This document shows positions 26,574 to 35,786 of a stretch of 64,000 bases of DNA, in pieces. Origin of the DNA: JAALLB01 sp017643495 (GTDB lineage: Bacteria; Pseudomonadota; Alphaproteobacteria; Rhizobiales; Rhizobiaceae); the NCBI GenBank assembly GCA_965216105.1, contig OZ244147.1, forward strand, positions 868,001 to 932,000, in the 5' to 3' direction. The notes beneath the pieces were generated by a model. It did no database searches and had not been told where the DNA came from. It saw nothing but the letters and a program-made list of their open reading frames with translations. Position numbers and translations under genes: made by a program. The stretch's first letter is position 1. Each line of letters begins with the position of its first letter.

Positions 26574-28070
26574 TCAAGCGTTTGTCAGGGTTCTGCGAAC
26601 AGCCTCCGCCCACCGGGCGAGTTTTTCTTCACGTACCGCTGCTTTCATCTTGGGTGAAAAGCGTCGTTCCCTCGACCAGGTTTTTGCAAACCCTTTCCGG
26701 TCAGGCCAGACGCCAGCCCGCGAACCTGCAAGCCATGCCGCGCCAAGCGCTGTGGTTTCCAGTACATCAGGCCTATCAACCGGGGCATCAAGAATGCTCG
26801 CAAGAAACTGCATCGTCCAGTCGGAGGCGACCATGCCGCCATCGACACGCAAAACAGTCTTCTTCCTGCCTGCTGACTTCCAGTCTTTCTGCATTGCTTT
26901 CAAAAGGTCGTGGGTCTGGTAACAAACAGATTCAAGCGTGGCACGGGCAATCTCGTTTGGACCCGTTGCCCGTGTAAGACCAAAAAGCGCGCCACGCGCT
27001 TCGGCGTCCCAGTGCGGTGCGCCAAGGCCGACAAAGGCGGGAACGAGAACGGTTTCTGAATCGGGATCTGCTTCAGCAGCCATAGTACCGCTTTCGGCCG
27101 CGGCTTTCATGAAGCCGAGACCGTCACGCAACCACTGGACGCTTGCGCCGGCCATGAAGATCGAGCCCTCCAGTGCATAGGTGGTTTTGCCATCCAGACG
27201 ATAGGCAATCGTCGACAGCAGCCGGTTTTTGGAAAGGACACGGTCTTCACCCGTATTGAGCAGGGCAAAGCACCCTGTGCCATAGGTGGACTTCATCATT
27301 CCGGGCTCGAAACAGGCATTGCCGATAACCGCTGCCTGCTGGTCGCCTGCCACACCGAGGATAGGAATTTCTGTTCCAAGCAGCGATTTTTCCGTGACCC
27401 CGAACTCTGCCGACGAGTCCAGTACTTCCGGCAGGATGTCTTTCGGCACTCCCAACGTTTCCAGAAGCGATTTGTCCCACTTGTTGGTATTGATGTTGTA
27501 CATCAGTGTGCGGGACGCATTTGTGGCATCGGTGACATGGCTGGCACCACCGGTAAGTCGCCAGATCAGAAAGGTGTCTATGGTTCCAAGCGCAATACGT
27601 CCGGCCTCGCATTTCTCACGAAGACCCTTCACGTTTTCAAGCAGCCATGAAACCTTGGTGCCGGAGAAATAGGGATCGAGCAGAAGACCGGTTTTCCGCG
27701 TGAAGCTTTTCTCGTGCCCGTCTTTCTTCAGGCGGGAACAAATATCGGCAGAGCGCCGGTCCTGCCAGACAATGGCCTTTCTGACAGGCTTGCCCGTCTT
27801 CCGGTCCCAAAGCACAACCGTTTCGCGCTGGTTTGTAATGCCAATTGCCGCAATGTCACCTGCTTCAAGACCTGCATCGGCAATGGCCTCGCGGCAAGTC
27901 GACAGTACCGTGTCCCAGATTTCCTCCGGATCGTGTTCAACCCAGCCGGACTTCGGAAAATACTGGGTAAACTCCTTCTGGGCCATGCCCACAACCTTCT
28001 GGTTGCTGTCAAAGACAATTGCCCGGGATGACGTTGTCCCCTGATCGATTGCCAGCACGTGTTTGGCCAT
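26574..28070 (-). CDS. glpK: Glycerol kinase
   Basis: 498-residue FGGY-family kinase that phosphorylates glycerol to sn-glycerol 3-phosphate. The N-terminal AIDQGTTSSRAIVFD is the first ATP/substrate motif, WQDRRSADIC and GTIDTFLIWRLTGG are typical, and the C-terminal domain has the GLGAPHWDAEARG and VDGGMVASDW motifs. ATG 28070 is chosen for the GGGGGA site and normal family length; an ATG seven codons upstream (28091) is less likely. It lies 31 bases after the rhodanese gene on the same strand. No glpF or glpD is in view. Confidence 0.95.
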   Translation of the reverse strand: MAKHVLAIDQGTTSSRAIVFDSNQKVVGMAQKEFTQYFPKSGWVEHDPEEIWDTVLSTCREAIADAGLEAGDIAAIGITNQRETVVLWDRKTGKPVRKAIVWQDRRSADICSRLKKDGHEKSFTRKTGLLLDPYFSGTKVSWLLENVKGLREKCEAGRIALGTIDTFLIWRLTGGASHVTDATNASRTLMYNINTNKWDKSLLETLGVPKDILPEVLDSSAEFGVTEKSLLGTEIPILGVAGDQQAAVIGNACFEPGMMKSTYGTGCFALLNTGEDRVLSKNRLLSTIAYRLDGKTTYALEGSIFMAGASVQWLRDGLGFMKAAAESGTMAAEADPDSETVLVPAFVGLGAPHWDAEARGALFGLTRATGPNEIARATLESVCYQTHDLLKAMQKDWKSAGRKKTVLRVDGGMVASDWTMQFLASILDAPVDRPDVLETTALGAAWLAGSRAGVWPDRKGFAKTWSRERRFSPKMKAAVREEKLARWAEAVRRTLTNA

Positions 28071-28101
28071 TCTGTCCCCCACATTGGTCATGGCTGTTGT
28101 T

Positions 28102-28506
28102 TCAGCCTTTCGGTCTTTCCCTGAACTCCACCGGGCCACCCTGTTTTTTCCAGTCGGAAAAACCCTTTTCAAGATGTGCCGCTTCAAAGCCCATTTCCTG
28201 CAGGGTTGCAACCGTCAATGCTGACCGCCAACCGGACGCACAGTGGAAAACGAACTTCCGGTCTTCACCAAAGACTTCCTTGTAATACGGACTTTGCGGG
28301 TCTACCCAGAATTCGACCATGCCACGCGGGCAATGAAAGCTGCCGGGTATGTATCCATCCCGCTGGCGTTCCCGTACATCGCGGATATCCACGATCAGCA
28401 CATTCGGATCCCCGAGCATTGCGATGCCTTCGTCCGTGCTGATTTCGGCAATTCCTGCGCGGGCCTTTTCAACCATTTCCGCAACGCTTGTTTTCAGCTT
28501 TGCCAT
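28102..28506 (-). CDS. Rhodanese-like sulfurtransferase domain protein
   Basis: 134-residue single-domain rhodanese. The catalytic Cys is in HCASGWRSA (CxxGxR loop), with the family strands VLIVDIRDVRERQRDGYIPGS and the C-terminal GFSDWKKQGGP. It would carry persulfide sulfur in the cytoplasm; the acceptor is unknown. It is upstream of glpK on the same strand with 31 bases between, so they may share a transcript, though no functional link is obvious. Confidence 0.9.
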   Translation of the reverse strand: MAKLKTSVAEMVEKARAGIAEISTDEGIAMLGDPNVLIVDIRDVRERQRDGYIPGSFHCPRGMVEFWVDPQSPYYKEVFGEDRKFVFHCASGWRSALTVATLQEMGFEAAHLEKGFSDWKKQGGPVEFRERPKG

Positions 28507-28704
28507 ATATCGTCATCCTCCCTGAAGCAGCGAACATATCAGGCAAATTTCCCTCGTGCCAAGAGAGCTTCGTGTCTTGGCTGTGAAAAGTGCAGAACGG
28601 TTGCCAAGAAGCAAAAAAGCAGCTTTACAAGAACAAGCGGCGGATGACGCCGGTCCGAAAATTTCGTAACTATCGATCGAAACTCTCAGCAAGGAATCTC
28701 CGAC

Positions 28705-30984
28705 TTGGCCAAATCACCCAAGGGTTCATTGCGCGATCAGGCGCTTCATTATCATGAATTTCCCAAGGCAGGGAAACTTGAAATACGGCCAACAAAACCG
28801 CTGGCCACACCAAGCGACCTGTCGCTGGCTTACTCTCCGGGCGTTGCCGAGGCTTGTCTGGCGATACACGAAAACCCCCTGGATGCTTCCAGGTTCACTG
28901 CGAAAGGTAACCTGGTTGCCGTGGTTTCCAACGGTTCCGCAGCACTTGGCCTTGGCAATATCGGTGCCCTGGCCTCGAAACCGATCATGGAAGGCAAGGC
29001 TGTACTGTTCAAACAGTTTGCCCAGATCGACTGCTTTGACATTGAACTGGATGAAAGCGATCCGGAGAAGTTTGCCGAGCATGTGATCGCGCTTGAACCA
29101 ACTTTCGGGGCCATCAACCTTGAAGATATCAAAGCGCCCGACTGTTTCATCATTGAAAAGATCTGCAAGGAACGGATGAACATACCGGTCTTTCATGATG
29201 ACCAGCACGGTACTGCAATCGTTGTTGGCGCAGCGGCCAAAAATGCACTTCATCTCGCAGGCAAACGGTTTGAGGACATCAAGATTGTTTCGACTGGCGG
29301 GGGTGCAGCAGGCATTGCCTGTCTGGACATGCTGGTGAAGCTCGGTGTCAAACGCGAAAACATCTGGCTTTGTGACATAGCGGGACTTGTAACCAAGGGC
29401 CGTACCGAAGAAATGACGCCGCAGAAAGAGGCTTATGCGCAGGCTTCCGACAAAACCACGCTTGATGAGGTTATCGACGGAGCAGACCTTTTCCTCGGCT
29501 TGTCCGGTGCAGGGGTCCTGAAGCCGGAAATGGTTCAGCGTATGGCTGAGAAGCCGATTATTTTTGCACTTGCCAATCCCAATCCGGAAATCATGCCCGA
29601 GGATGTCACCAAGGTTGCCCCTGATGCAATCGTTGCGACGGGCCGTTCGGATTATCCGAACCAGGTCAACAACGTGCTTTGCTTTCCGTTCATTTTCCGC
29701 GGTGCGCTGGATGTGGGTGCAACCACCATCAACGATGAAATGAAAATTGCCTGCGTCGACGGAATTGCAGCACTTGCCAGAAAAACCTCTTCTGCTGAAG
29801 CTGCAGAGGTATATGGCGATGAAACATTGCAGTTTGGGCCTGAATACCTGATCCCCAAACCGTTTGACCTGCGCCTTGTTGCCGTGGTTGCCGGTGCAGT
29901 TGCCAGGGCAGCCATGGAAACCGGCGTGGCAACCCGCCCGGTTGAGAACATTGACGACTACATACAACAACTGACAGCAACCGTTTATCGCTCCTCCATG
30001 ATCATGCGGCCGGTCTTCGAAACTGCTCGCGACCAGTCGCGCAGGATTGCCTTTGCTGAAGGAGAAGATGAGCGGGTGCTTCGTACAGCACTTGCCATGC
30101 TGGAAGATTCCAGTGACCATCCCATACTCATTGGCAGACCGGAAATCATTGAGCACAAATGCCGCAAGTTCGGTTTTCCTGCCGACATCACAAACCGGTT
30201 CGAGATCGTCAACCCGGAATCGGATTCAAGGTACAGGGACTATTGGGAAACCTATCATTCCCGCATGAAACGGCGTGGTATTTCCCCAACGCTTGCCCAG
30301 GCTGTCTTGCGGACCAATACAACCGTGATCGCATCGGTGATGGTGGCAAGAGGGGAGGCTGACAGTCTCATCTGCGGAACGTTTGGCAATTACCAATGGC
30401 ATTTGAACTATGTCGAACAGATGTTGCGTTGCGACGGGTTCTCTCCCATCGGAGCCCTGTCCCTGCTTATCCTGAACCGGGGGCCGATCTTTGTGGCCGA
30501 TACCCAGGTCAATGCAGAACCCACAGCCCAGCAGATTGCCGATACAGTGATTGGCATGGCCAGGCACATAAGGCGGTTTCGCATTGAGCCGAAGATTGCC
30601 GTCTGTTCCAACTCGCAGTTCGGTACACTTGATACGGAATCTGCGAGGCGGATGCGTGAGGCGCTTGAAATTCTCGACGCCCAGGAACTCGACTTTGTCT
30701 ATGAAGGCGAGATGCCGGTTGATGCAGCACTCGATCCGGAAATCCGGCAGCGCATCCTTCCCGACTCACGGCTTGAAGGAAAAGCCAATGCATTTGTTTT
30801 TTCGAATGCAGAGACTGCTGGCGGTGTGAAGAACTCGCTGAAATCGGTTACCGACGGAATTGAAGTGGGGCCGATCCTGATGGGAATGGGAAACCGTGCT
30901 CATATCGTCACCCCGTCCATAACCGTGCGCGGACTGATCAACGTAGCCGCGCTTGCCGGAACACCAATGCAAACCTATGGTTGA
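28705..30984 (+). CDS. maeB: NADP-dependent malic enzyme with phosphotransacetylase-like domain
   Basis: 759-residue fusion enzyme converting malate to pyruvate and CO2. The malic domain (about residues 1-430) has YSPGVAEACLAI, the metal/substrate site VFHDDQHGTAIVV and the nucleotide loop STGGGAAGIACLD. The C-terminal part (about 435-759) is phosphotransacetylase-like (IAFAEGEDERVLRTA, NAETAGGVKNSL) and is regulatory rather than catalytic in studied MaeB proteins. The start is TTG 28705 with AAGGA upstream. No genes are co-transcribed with it. Confidence 0.94.
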   Translation: MAKSPKGSLRDQALHYHEFPKAGKLEIRPTKPLATPSDLSLAYSPGVAEACLAIHENPLDASRFTAKGNLVAVVSNGSAALGLGNIGALASKPIMEGKAVLFKQFAQIDCFDIELDESDPEKFAEHVIALEPTFGAINLEDIKAPDCFIIEKICKERMNIPVFHDDQHGTAIVVGAAAKNALHLAGKRFEDIKIVSTGGGAAGIACLDMLVKLGVKRENIWLCDIAGLVTKGRTEEMTPQKEAYAQASDKTTLDEVIDGADLFLGLSGAGVLKPEMVQRMAEKPIIFALANPNPEIMPEDVTKVAPDAIVATGRSDYPNQVNNVLCFPFIFRGALDVGATTINDEMKIACVDGIAALARKTSSAEAAEVYGDETLQFGPEYLIPKPFDLRLVAVVAGAVARAAMETGVATRPVENIDDYIQQLTATVYRSSMIMRPVFETARDQSRRIAFAEGEDERVLRTALAMLEDSSDHPILIGRPEIIEHKCRKFGFPADITNRFEIVNPESDSRYRDYWETYHSRMKRRGISPTLAQAVLRTNTTVIASVMVARGEADSLICGTFGNYQWHLNYVEQMLRCDGFSPIGALSLLILNRGPIFVADTQVNAEPTAQQIADTVIGMARHIRRFRIEPKIAVCSNSQFGTLDTESARRMREALEILDAQELDFVYEGEMPVDAALDPEIRQRILPDSRLEGKANAFVFSNAETAGGVKNSLKSVTDGIEVGPILMGMGNRAHIVTPSITVRGLINVAALAGTPMQTYG

Positions 30985-30988
30985 GCCT

Positions 30989-31018
30989 GAACCGGACGGC
31001 GCGGGTCAGTTCCGGTTC
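30989..31018. terminator. Inverted repeat between maeB and the iron permease gene (weak)
   Basis: GAACCGGA / TCCGGTTC, an 8-bp perfect stem with a 14-base loop, in the 21-bp gap between convergent genes and reaching into the 3' end of the permease gene. It has no T tract; a weak bidirectional terminator is possible. Confidence 0.3.
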
Positions 31019-32667
31019 TGTACGAGAAATACGACTGGCAGAACGCCCACCAGAATGATCAGAACGCAGGCCAGGGCGCCATCTTCGACGCGTCCCTGCG
31101 ATGCATAGTCGTAAACATGCGTGGCGAGTGTGTTCATGCCAAAGGGACGCAACAGGATCGTTGCGGACAATTCCTTCACGACGTCAACAAAAACCAGCAA
31201 TGATGCGCCAGCAATCGCGGGACGCATGAGGGGCAGCAAAATTGTCCGGAATACCTGCCAGTCATTACGGCCAAGATTGCGAGCCGCCATGTCGAGATTG
31301 GGTGAGATCTTGGAGAAGCCGTTTTCGAGGTTGCCTTCAGCCATTGCCATGAAGCGGACAATATAGGCAAAGATGAGAGCGGCACCGGACCCGGTAATCA
31401 ACAGGCCGCTGGAGATGCCTGCATATTCACGCAGGACCGCATCGAGCGAATTGTCGAATGCTGCAAGGGGAATAAAGACGCCCAGAGCGACCAATGTACC
31501 GGGGATAGCATATCCGGTTGTTGCCAGACGGACCATGAATTTTGCGCCCGGCGTGGGGTTTACCCGCAGTGCATAACTCAGCAGAAAACCACCCATTACG
31601 GAAAGAAAAGCTGCCGCAAGACCCAAAAGACAGGTGGTCACAAATGCCTCGGTGATGGCAGGACTGAAAATCAGGGCAATATCGCCCAGCGCAAACCCGG
31701 AAAGGATTGCCATCGGTATACCGAAGCCTGCGATGACAGGCAGGCACAACAGGCCGGTTACCAGCATCGCCTGTTTGCCTGAAAGCTGCTTGCGGACAAC
31801 TGTTTTCTGGGAACTGCCCCGCAATTCATGAAAGCGGCGTGAGCCACGGAAAACATGTTCTGCAAAAATCAGGAAGGCCACAATGAACAACAGAAAGATG
31901 GCAAGTTGTGCAGCACCCGCCAGATCATTCTGGTTCAGCCATACGGAAAAAACCGAGAATGTGAGTGTGTGTGTGCCGAGATATTCCACTGCGCCAATAT
32001 CGTTGATTGTTTCCATCAGCGCGAGGGTTACACCGAGCGCGATTGCCGGGCGTGCAAGGGGCAGGGTAATTGAAAAGAAAAGACGCGGGCCGCTTGAACC
32101 AAGAACCCGGGCGCTGTCGGGTATGTTGCTTCCCTGAAGAAGAAAAAGTGCCCGTACGGAAAGATAGACATAGGGGTACAGAACAAAGCCCAGGACAAAA
32201 ACGGTTCCACCCAGTGAGCGAATTTCGGGAAACCAGTATTCGCGTGATGAAGTGAAACCACCCAACAGCCTTACGAATTCCTGCAGGGGACCCGTATAGG
32301 AGAAAAACTCAACAAACGTATAGGCGGAGATATAGGTGGGAACCGCAAGCGGCAGGACAAGTGACCATTGGAGTGTCTTGCGAAGCGGGAATTCGAAGTA
32401 GGTGGTGAACCAGGCGCAAACAGTCCCGACAGTTGCAACAAACAGCCCGACACCGGCCATCAGCAAGATGGTGGTCATGCCCGAACTGGGCATGACGGTT
32501 GTTGCTATGTGCAGAAAGCTTTGCAGGTTACCCTGCGCTGACATGACCACGAGCGTAAATATGGGCAGGCAGAGGGCAAGCGCAAAAGCAAGTGCGCCGG
32601 GCAAAAGATACCCGGCGCGCTTTTTGTCTTTGATACTGATATTTCTGGTATCAGTCAGTTCATTCAA
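31006..32667 (-). CDS. fbpB: Ferric iron ABC transporter permease (FbpB type)
   Basis: 553-residue permease with two fused binding-protein-dependent transport domains, the architecture of FbpB/SfuB/AfuB iron permeases. About twelve membrane helices are visible. The cytoplasmic coupling motifs (EAA loops) are in RVLGSSGPRLFFSITLPLARPA and MAARNLGRNDWQVFRTILLPLM. Its ATG overlaps the stop codon of the substrate-binding protein gene. No ATPase gene follows, so the FbpC component must be supplied from elsewhere in the genome. Confidence 0.9.
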   Translation of the reverse strand: MNELTDTRNISIKDKKRAGYLLPGALAFALALCLPIFTLVVMSAQGNLQSFLHIATTVMPSSGMTTILLMAGVGLFVATVGTVCAWFTTYFEFPLRKTLQWSLVLPLAVPTYISAYTFVEFFSYTGPLQEFVRLLGGFTSSREYWFPEIRSLGGTVFVLGFVLYPYVYLSVRALFLLQGSNIPDSARVLGSSGPRLFFSITLPLARPAIALGVTLALMETINDIGAVEYLGTHTLTFSVFSVWLNQNDLAGAAQLAIFLLFIVAFLIFAEHVFRGSRRFHELRGSSQKTVVRKQLSGKQAMLVTGLLCLPVIAGFGIPMAILSGFALGDIALIFSPAITEAFVTTCLLGLAAAFLSVMGGFLLSYALRVNPTPGAKFMVRLATTGYAIPGTLVALGVFIPLAAFDNSLDAVLREYAGISSGLLITGSGAALIFAYIVRFMAMAEGNLENGFSKISPNLDMAARNLGRNDWQVFRTILLPLMRPAIAGASLLVFVDVVKELSATILLRPFGMNTLATHVYDYASQGRVEDGALACVLIILVGVLPVVFLVQNRN

Positions 32668-33704
32668 CTTGATGGTCCGTCATCGTAGCCGACTTTGTCG
32701 ACCAGTTGGGATGCTTCCTTGCGCAATTCGGAAATTTTTTCAAGGGAAAGCGAGTCAGCTTTTATCTCGCCAAATCCGGCAACAGTGTCAGATGGCTTTG
32801 TACCCGGCTTGATCGGATACTCGTAAACCTTCTCGGCATAGATTTCCTGGGCTTGTCCGCTTGAGAGGAATTCCATCAGCTTGATGGCTTGCTCTCGGTT
32901 TGGAGAATGCTTGGCCAGGGCCATGCCGGAGAGGTTCACATGGGTTCCGCGATCGCCGGAATTGGGGAACAGAACCTTCATGGATTTTGCCCATTCCTTT
33001 TGTTCAGGGTCCTTTTCGTTGTTCTGCATGAGGCCGACATAATAGGTGTTGCCGATACCCAGGTCACATTCGCCGGAGAAGATACCCTTTGCCTGGGCAC
33101 GATCATTGCCGTCAGGTTTGCGGGCAAGGTTTTCCTTGACACCGGCAAGCCATTTTTCCGTGAATTCCGAACCCTTGTTGGCGATCATGGAGGCGATCAG
33201 TGCAACGTTGTAGGCATGTTGGCCGGAACGTGTACAAATCTTGCCTTTCCATTTCGGGTCGGCCAGCTCTTCATAGGTGATTGAGTCCTGCTCAACGCGT
33301 TCCTTGGAGGCATAGACCACGCGACCACGTGTAGTCAGGCCAAACCAGTCGCCGTCAGAATCACGGAAGTTTTCCGGAATGTTTGCATTGATCGTCTCAT
33401 TGTCGACCTTTGCAGTGAGGCCTTCATTGGCAATGCCTGAAAGGCGGCCAATATCCACTGTCAGGATAACATCGGCAGGAGAGTTTGCACCTTCAGCCTT
33501 GAGCTTCTCGATCATGCCTTTTTTCAGGAACTGGACATTGGTTTCAATGCCTGTCTGCTTAGTGAACTCGTCCAGCAGGGGGGCGATGAGGTCAGGCTGG
33601 CGGTAAGAATAAATGTTGACGGTTCCATCAGCGTAAGCTGCTGAGGCCGTGAGGGCAGTTGCGGTGGCAAGAAATGCACCGGCCAAGGCTTTGTGGATTT
33701 TCAT
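32664..33704 (-). CDS. fbpA: Ferric iron ABC transporter substrate-binding protein
   Basis: 346-residue periplasmic iron-binding protein of the FbpA/FutA/Idi type. The signal peptide is KIHKALAGAFLATATALTASAAYA, and the mature part begins GTVNIYSYRQPDLI, with Tyr residues that usually coordinate Fe(III). A paired-Tyr region (GNTYYVGL) near residue 230 is the canonical iron site. ATG 33704 follows GGGAGA; the longer frame to 33746 is not needed. A perfect ICE palindrome lies 86 bases upstream, so iron control is expected. Confidence 0.93.
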   Translation of the reverse strand: MKIHKALAGAFLATATALTASAAYADGTVNIYSYRQPDLIAPLLDEFTKQTGIETNVQFLKKGMIEKLKAEGANSPADVILTVDIGRLSGIANEGLTAKVDNETINANIPENFRDSDGDWFGLTTRGRVVYASKERVEQDSITYEELADPKWKGKICTRSGQHAYNVALIASMIANKGSEFTEKWLAGVKENLARKPDGNDRAQAKGIFSGECDLGIGNTYYVGLMQNNEKDPEQKEWAKSMKVLFPNSGDRGTHVNLSGMALAKHSPNREQAIKLMEFLSSGQAQEIYAEKVYEYPIKPGTKPSDTVAGFGEIKADSLSLEKISELRKEASQLVDKVGYDDGPSS

Positions 33705-33789
33705 ATTGGTTCTCCCAAAAGTCGATAACATAACTCCAGATTGCAAAATCCGGGCGGCGAGTCAACGAAAGAAGACTATATCTATCAAG

Positions 33790-33806
33790 TTTAGAATTCT
33801 TCTAAA
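33790..33806. promoter_or_regulatory. ICE/Irr-type palindrome upstream of fbpA
   Basis: TTTAGAA-TTC-TTCTAAA, a perfect 7+3+7 palindrome identical in its arms to the one at bfr and to the iron control element bound by Irr in rhizobia. It is in the 366-bp gap between fbpA (minus) and bfd (plus), 85-100 bases upstream of fbpA. Confidence 0.8.
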
Positions 33807-33974
33807 ATACACAAGCATCCACATTGCAGCATGAGAACGGATTATGATTGCTACGGGCCAGGGAATGTCTCTGCGTAAGAAGGAAAGGTTCTGTCAGATA
33901 CATGAAAACGCATTCATATTTGAGAGGAATATTTATTATTATTTTCAATGTGTTACGAAATCAAACTCTCCCAG

Positions 33975-33991
33975 ATTTGAATTATTCTAAA
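33975..33991. promoter_or_regulatory. Imperfect ICE-like site upstream of bfd
   Basis: ATTTGAA-TTA-TTCTAAA keeps one perfect half-site and matches the palindrome at 12 of 14 arm positions. It lies 78 bases upstream of the bfd start, which suits a weaker Irr operator. The rest of the 33705-34069 gap is AT-rich and holds no other gene I can support. Confidence 0.5.
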
Positions 33992-34069
33992 AGATATTCG
34001 TTGACTCTGCTTTTTTCGGAGTATTTTAGTTATGTTCAGGAAAGCAGGTTTGTCAGGGCTATTGGTGAC

Positions 34070-34387
34070 ATGCTGGTTTGCAGCTGCAACATAATTACAG
34101 AATCCGATATCAAATCGGTTATCGAGGACATGCTCAGGCAGGATCCCTGGCAGTTGATTGTCCCGGTTCAGGTGTATCATGAAATGGGCAAGCGTGGCCG
34201 TTGCTGCGGCTGTTTTCCTCGTCTCGTTGACCTGATTGTCGAGACAAGTGAAGCGTTTCACCGTAATCTCAACAGTGAAGAAGACAAGATTGTCCAGTTC
34301 ATCTGCAGTTTGAAAGAGAAGCACCACCAGTGTGAAACTGCGCGGATGCTGGCCCGTCACCGTTTGTCCAAAGTCCGCGCTGCCTGA
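34070..34387 (+). CDS. bfd: Bfd-like [2Fe-2S] bacterioferritin-associated ferredoxin
   Basis: 105-residue protein. The start at ATG 34070 gives MLVCSCNIITESDI at the N-terminus and KRGRCCGCFPRL about 40 residues on, the four-Cys pattern (CxC ... CxxC-like) of BFD-type 2Fe-2S domains. The C-terminal 40 residues are an unconserved charged tail. Upstream in-frame codons to 33848 encode a low-quality sequence and contain the ICE-like site, so they are excluded. Bfd donates electrons to bacterioferritin to release iron; the bfr gene is next, 149 bases downstream. Confidence 0.8.
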   Translation: MLVCSCNIITESDIKSVIEDMLRQDPWQLIVPVQVYHEMGKRGRCCGCFPRLVDLIVETSEAFHRNLNSEEDKIVQFICSLKEKHHQCETARMLARHRLSKVRAA

Positions 34388-34463
34388 CGCAGGAACTGCT
34401 TTTCCACCTCCCTTCATTTGCCGTTATCAGACCGCAAGCTTGCAAGCTTCCGGAAATTTCCGG

Positions 34464-34511
34464 TTGACAGAATCCGTGTCTGTTCTATTCTCTTTTTAGA
34501 ATTATTCTAAA
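34464..34511 (+). promoter_or_regulatory. bfr promoter with perfect ICE/Irr palindrome
   Basis: TTGACA (34464-34469) and TATTCT (34486-34491) at 16-base spacing form a good sigma-70-type promoter. Immediately downstream is TTTAGAA-TTA-TTCTAAA (34495-34511), a perfect palindrome that would overlap the transcription start, a repressing position. Irr represses iron-storage genes in low iron in rhizobia. Confidence 0.82.
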
Positions 34512-34536
34512 TTGTATTGTGAATCGGAGATTACTG

Positions 34537-35022
34537 ATGAAGGGTGATGCAAAAGTCATTGAGCGTTTGAATGAGGCACTTTTCCTGGAGTTGGGTGCGG
34601 TCAACCAATACTGGTTGCATTATCGTCTTCTTGAAGACTGGGGATATGGCCTGCTTGCAAAAAAGGAGCGGCAAGAATCCCTTGAGGAAATGGTGCATGC
34701 AGACAAGATTATCGAGCGGATCATCTTTCTTGAGGGGCATCCGAATCTGCAAACCGTTGCGCCCCTGAAAATCGGCGAAAACATCAAGGAAGTTCTGGAA
34801 GCCGATCTGGAAGGTGAGCATACAGCGCGTGCCTCCTATGCCAAATCCTACAAGATTTGTGAGGAGCAGGGCGATTTTGTGACCCGCAAACTGTTTGAGG
34901 ATCTGCTATCGGACGAGGAAGGACATATCGACTTCCTTGAGACCCAACTTGAACTGCTTGAGACACTGGGTGTTGAGAAATACGGCCAGCTCAATGCGGA
35001 ACCGGCAAACGACGCTGAATAG
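34537..35022 (+). CDS. bfr: Bacterioferritin
   Basis: 161-residue haem-containing iron-storage protein that forms a 24-mer shell. ATG 34537 gives MKGDAKVIERLNEAL, the standard Bfr start, with GGAGA upstream; GTG 34519 is rejected. The ferroxidase ligands Glu18, Glu51 and His54 are present, Met52 (EEMVHAD) is the axial haem ligand, and the second-half ligands lie in EGEHTARAS and SDEEGHIDFLE. It is regulated through the ICE palindrome at 34495 and ends at an intrinsic terminator. Confidence 0.95.
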   Translation: MKGDAKVIERLNEALFLELGAVNQYWLHYRLLEDWGYGLLAKKERQESLEEMVHADKIIERIIFLEGHPNLQTVAPLKIGENIKEVLEADLEGEHTARASYAKSYKICEEQGDFVTRKLFEDLLSDEEGHIDFLETQLELLETLGVEKYGQLNAEPANDAE

Positions 35023-35049
35023 AGCAGGCTGTTCCAAACACAAATTCGG

Positions 35050-35080
35050 GCCCGGTACGTGACTGCGTATCGGGCTTTTT
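35050..35080 (+). terminator. Rho-independent terminator after bfr
   Basis: GCCCGGTAC / GTATCGGGC stem (one mismatch) with an 8-base loop, followed by TTTTT, 28 bases after the bfr stop codon. Confidence 0.75.
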
Positions 35081-35141
35081 CATGGCCAGTAATTGGTTGT
35101 GGTGAATACAGGGGAGCAAACTGTCCTGTATGCAAACAGGT

Positions 35142-35600
35142 TCAGGCGTTTGCTGCCCTTTTTGTAGTGTCGATGCCGAGCAACCGGTCGATGCGGTGGC
35201 GGTTCACGGACAAGTCCTTGATTGTGTATTTGTCCAGGACTGCGAAAAATGCACCGAGCGCCTCACGCAAAGCAGAATTCAGTTCGCAGGAATCAACAAG
35301 CGGGCAATCAGTGCCTTCTTCGCGAAAGCACTCGGCCATTTCAAAGTTGTCTTCCGTGCAGCGAACGACTTCAGACAGTCTGATTTCTTCCGGCTCGCGG
35401 GCCAGGCGAATGCCACCATTCCTGCCGCGTACGGATTCGATCAGGCCTGATTTGGTAAGCATTTGCAATATCTTGAACAAAAAGGGTTCGGAAAGTCCGT
35501 ATGCGTTTGCAATTTCGGGTATCTGGCTCAGTTGCCCGTGGTTTGCGCCACAATACATCATGATCCGTATTGCATGATTTGTCTGTTTTGTGAGACGCAT
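35142..35600 (-). CDS. rirA: Rrf2-family iron regulator RirA
   Basis: 152-residue Fe-S-cluster-dependent regulator. The N-terminal winged helix (RLTKQTNHAIRIMMYCGAN) has the Tyr/Cys pattern of Rrf2 proteins, and the cluster ligands are the three Cys in CTEDNFEMAECF, GTDCPLVDSC. RirA represses iron uptake genes in iron-sufficient rhizobia. ATG 35600 follows GGAAGG; the in-frame extension to 35630 is not needed. It converges with bfr and completes an iron island with fbpAB, bfd and bfr. Confidence 0.9.
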   Translation of the reverse strand: MRLTKQTNHAIRIMMYCGANHGQLSQIPEIANAYGLSEPFLFKILQMLTKSGLIESVRGRNGGIRLAREPEEIRLSEVVRCTEDNFEMAECFREEGTDCPLVDSCELNSALREALGAFFAVLDKYTIKDLSVNRHRIDRLLGIDTTKRAANA

Positions 35601-35786
35601 GTCTTGTACCTTCCAAATAAAACCTGACAATCATTTAAAGGATTTCTGGGTGGAAAATCCAGTCAAAACTTATGAATGACGAGCAGACAGGGCAATAACA
35701 GATTTTCCTTGGCGCTTTGGTGCCGGGGTGTTACGCTTTTGGCAACGTAAATATTCGCCGGTTTCCGGCTCAAAGGATATTCGGAA

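Noticed and set aside
28726..30156. 476-codon open frame on the minus strand opposite maeB
   Set aside because: It is antisense to a well-conserved malic enzyme; the translation is Cys/His-rich without domain features, typical of a shadow frame.
33848..34069. Upstream in-frame extension of bfd
   Set aside because: It covers an ICE-like operator and encodes unconserved sequence; the Bfd pattern begins at ATG 34070.
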